From contig PWSG01000321.1 of the NCBI GenBank assembly GCA_003564055.1, positions 1-6,177 of the forward strand: a stretch of DNA of 6,177 bases. Direction: 5' to 3'. Shown one piece after another: positions 5,221-6,177 of this stretch. Both the position numbers and the translations under genes were made by a program. This DNA is from Syntrophomonadaceae bacterium. GTDB lineage: Bacteria; Bacillota; Dethiobacteria; DTU022. The stretch's first letter is position 1. The number at the start of each line of letters is the position of its first letter. The notes below the pieces were generated by a model. The model was not told where the DNA came from and did not search any database. It was given only the letters and a program-made list of their open reading frames with translations.

Positions 5221-6177
5221 ATGCCCCAGGAAATATTCTCTAATCTGCCTCTTATCGCTGTAGTTATTCCCCTGATATCTTTTGCAATGATCATGTGTGC
5301 CAAAGACCTTGCCTGGTGGCGCAACGCCTGGTCTCTAACAGGCAGTGCAGGTACACTTGCTGCAGTTGCCTTCATGTATCAGCATCTTTCCCAGGGACAG
5401 GCACTGATTTTTAAAGTGCCAATGATCGTAACCCCCTATAATTTTTTCTTTCGCGTCGATGAATTCGGATTTCTGATTGCCCTGATTACATCCTTTATCT
5501 GGCTCGCTGCAACCATTTTTGCCCTGGAATACATGAATCATGAAGAAAACCGCGGGCGCTTTTTTGCGTTCTTTATGCTTACCTTAAGCGGAACAGTCGG
5601 CGTTCCCCTGGCCGGCGATTTGCTGACCCTGCTGCTTTTCTTCGAAATAATGTCGCTGGCATCATACGTTTTAGTTGTTCATACCCAGACCGATGAAGCT
5701 TTCAGCGCCGGTAACCTTTATCTCTACCTGGGAGTTTTCGGCGGCATGTGCCTGCTAACCGGGATGGGAATCTTCTACTATAATGCAGGTTCCCTGGCAA
5801 TTACTCCCCAGGCTGCATTAATGGAAGGCCTTAACAGCTATTATATTACTGCAGCGCTGTTAATGATTTTAGGCTTCGGCATTAAAGCCGGTATGGTGCC
5901 GGTCCACATCTGGCTACCCAGGGCTCACCCTGTTGCTCCTGCCCCGGCCAGCGCCCTTTTATCCGGGTTAATGATTAAAGCAGGTGCTTACGGAATCATT
6001 CGCATCATAAGCATGATATATACACCTGAGAGCAGCATCATGTTAATAGAGCCGCTATCTACAGGTGCAGTTAATCTGTGGAACCGGGTCTCAGACGCAG
6101 GCTATATCATTATCTGGTTAGGAATTGCAACCATGTTCTGTGGTGCTTTTTTAGCTATAATCCAGAACAACATTAAA
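5221..6177 (+). CDS. Antiporter-like subunit with HyfB/HycC-type signature, 3' end cut by the window
   Basis: The frame from ATG 5221 is open to the window end, giving 319 residues without a stop; relatives are about 480-650 residues long. The N-terminal start (PLIAVVIPLISFAMI), Glu142 in LLLFFEIMSLASYVLVVHT, Lys222 in GFGIKAGMVPVHIWLPRAHP and Lys253 in SALLSGLMIKAGAYGIIRI identify a third proton-conducting transporter family member. WLPRAHPVAPAPASALLSG resembles HyfB/HycC of group 4 hydrogenases and related complex I subunit 5 proteins more than MrpD or MrpA. The last visible residues, AIIQNNIK, are where the family continues with a (R)LLAYxSxSQMGY loop. The later channel residues (the TM12 His/Lys) are out of view. 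Co-transcription with the preceding gene is near certain from the 2-base gap and shared SD. Likely an additional ion-pumping module of the same complex. Confidence 0.86.
   Translation, partial: MPQEIFSNLPLIAVVIPLISFAMIMCAKDLAWWRNAWSLTGSAGTLAAVAFMYQHLSQGQALIFKVPMIVTPYNFFFRVDEFGFLIALITSFIWLAATIFALEYMNHEENRGRFFAFFMLTLSGTVGVPLAGDLLTLLLFFEIMSLASYVLVVHTQTDEAFSAGNLYLYLGVFGGMCLLTGMGIFYYNAGSLAITPQAALMEGLNSYYITAALLMILGFGIKAGMVPVHIWLPRAHPVAPAPASALLSGLMIKAGAYGIIRIISMIYTPESSIMLIEPLSTGAVNLWNRVSDAGYIIIWLGIATMFCGAFLAIIQNNIK

Noticed and set aside
3737..6177. Apparent higher GC content in the second block, as a sign of separate origin
   Set aside because: Hand counts of several 60-base lines gave overlapping values in both blocks (roughly 37-45% versus 43-60%), so no clear shift is supported.

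Overview
The window (6177 bases) is almost entirely protein-coding, all on the + strand, and carries one large cluster for a membrane ion-translocating complex of the Mrp / Mbh / complex I superfamily. No RNA gene, insertion sequence, CRISPR array or prophage-like sequence was seen. Strong purine-rich ribosome binding sites (GGAGG, AGGAGGT), an AT-leaning composition with short gaps, and an MrpA C-terminus split into separate MbhD and MbhE genes suggest an anaerobic bacterium, plausibly a clostridial Firmicute. That placement is inference from style and gene content; there is no taxonomic marker gene here.

Block 1 (1-3556) is a tightly packed operon: the 3' end of mrpC, then mrpD, mrpE, mrpF, mrpG, an MbhD-type gene and an MbhE-type gene. 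Start and stop codons overlap at mrpE/mrpF (ATGA), mrpG/mbhD (TGATG) and mbhD/mbhE (GTGA), so translation is probably coupled. In Pyrococcus Mbh lettering the order is G-H-A-B-C-D-E, a circular permutation of the archaeal A-to-H membrane module. This predicts an MrpB/MbhF gene just upstream of the window.

A 180-base AT-rich gap (3557-3736) follows. It has no gene, but it holds a 20-base imperfect direct repeat (18/20 identical, 48 bases apart) ahead of the next gene.

Block 2 (3737-6177) has two more large antiporter-like subunits. The first is complete (493 aa), with an MrpA/NuoL-like signature (AMAAPTPVSALLHA). The second is cut off by the window end (319 aa seen), with an HyfB/HycC-like signature (RAHPVAPAPASALLSG). 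With MrpD this gives three different proton/cation-channel subunits in one locus, each keeping the channel Glu and the two Lys visible in the window.

Together the products would form a membrane arm exchanging Na+ (or another monovalent cation) for H+. Whether it is a stand-alone antiporter or the membrane half of a redox-driven complex cannot be decided, because no Fe-S, flavin or hydrogenase subunit lies inside the window. Two substitutions at usually conserved ion-path positions (Cys126 in MrpE, Asn38 in MrpF) are the most interesting residue-level observations.
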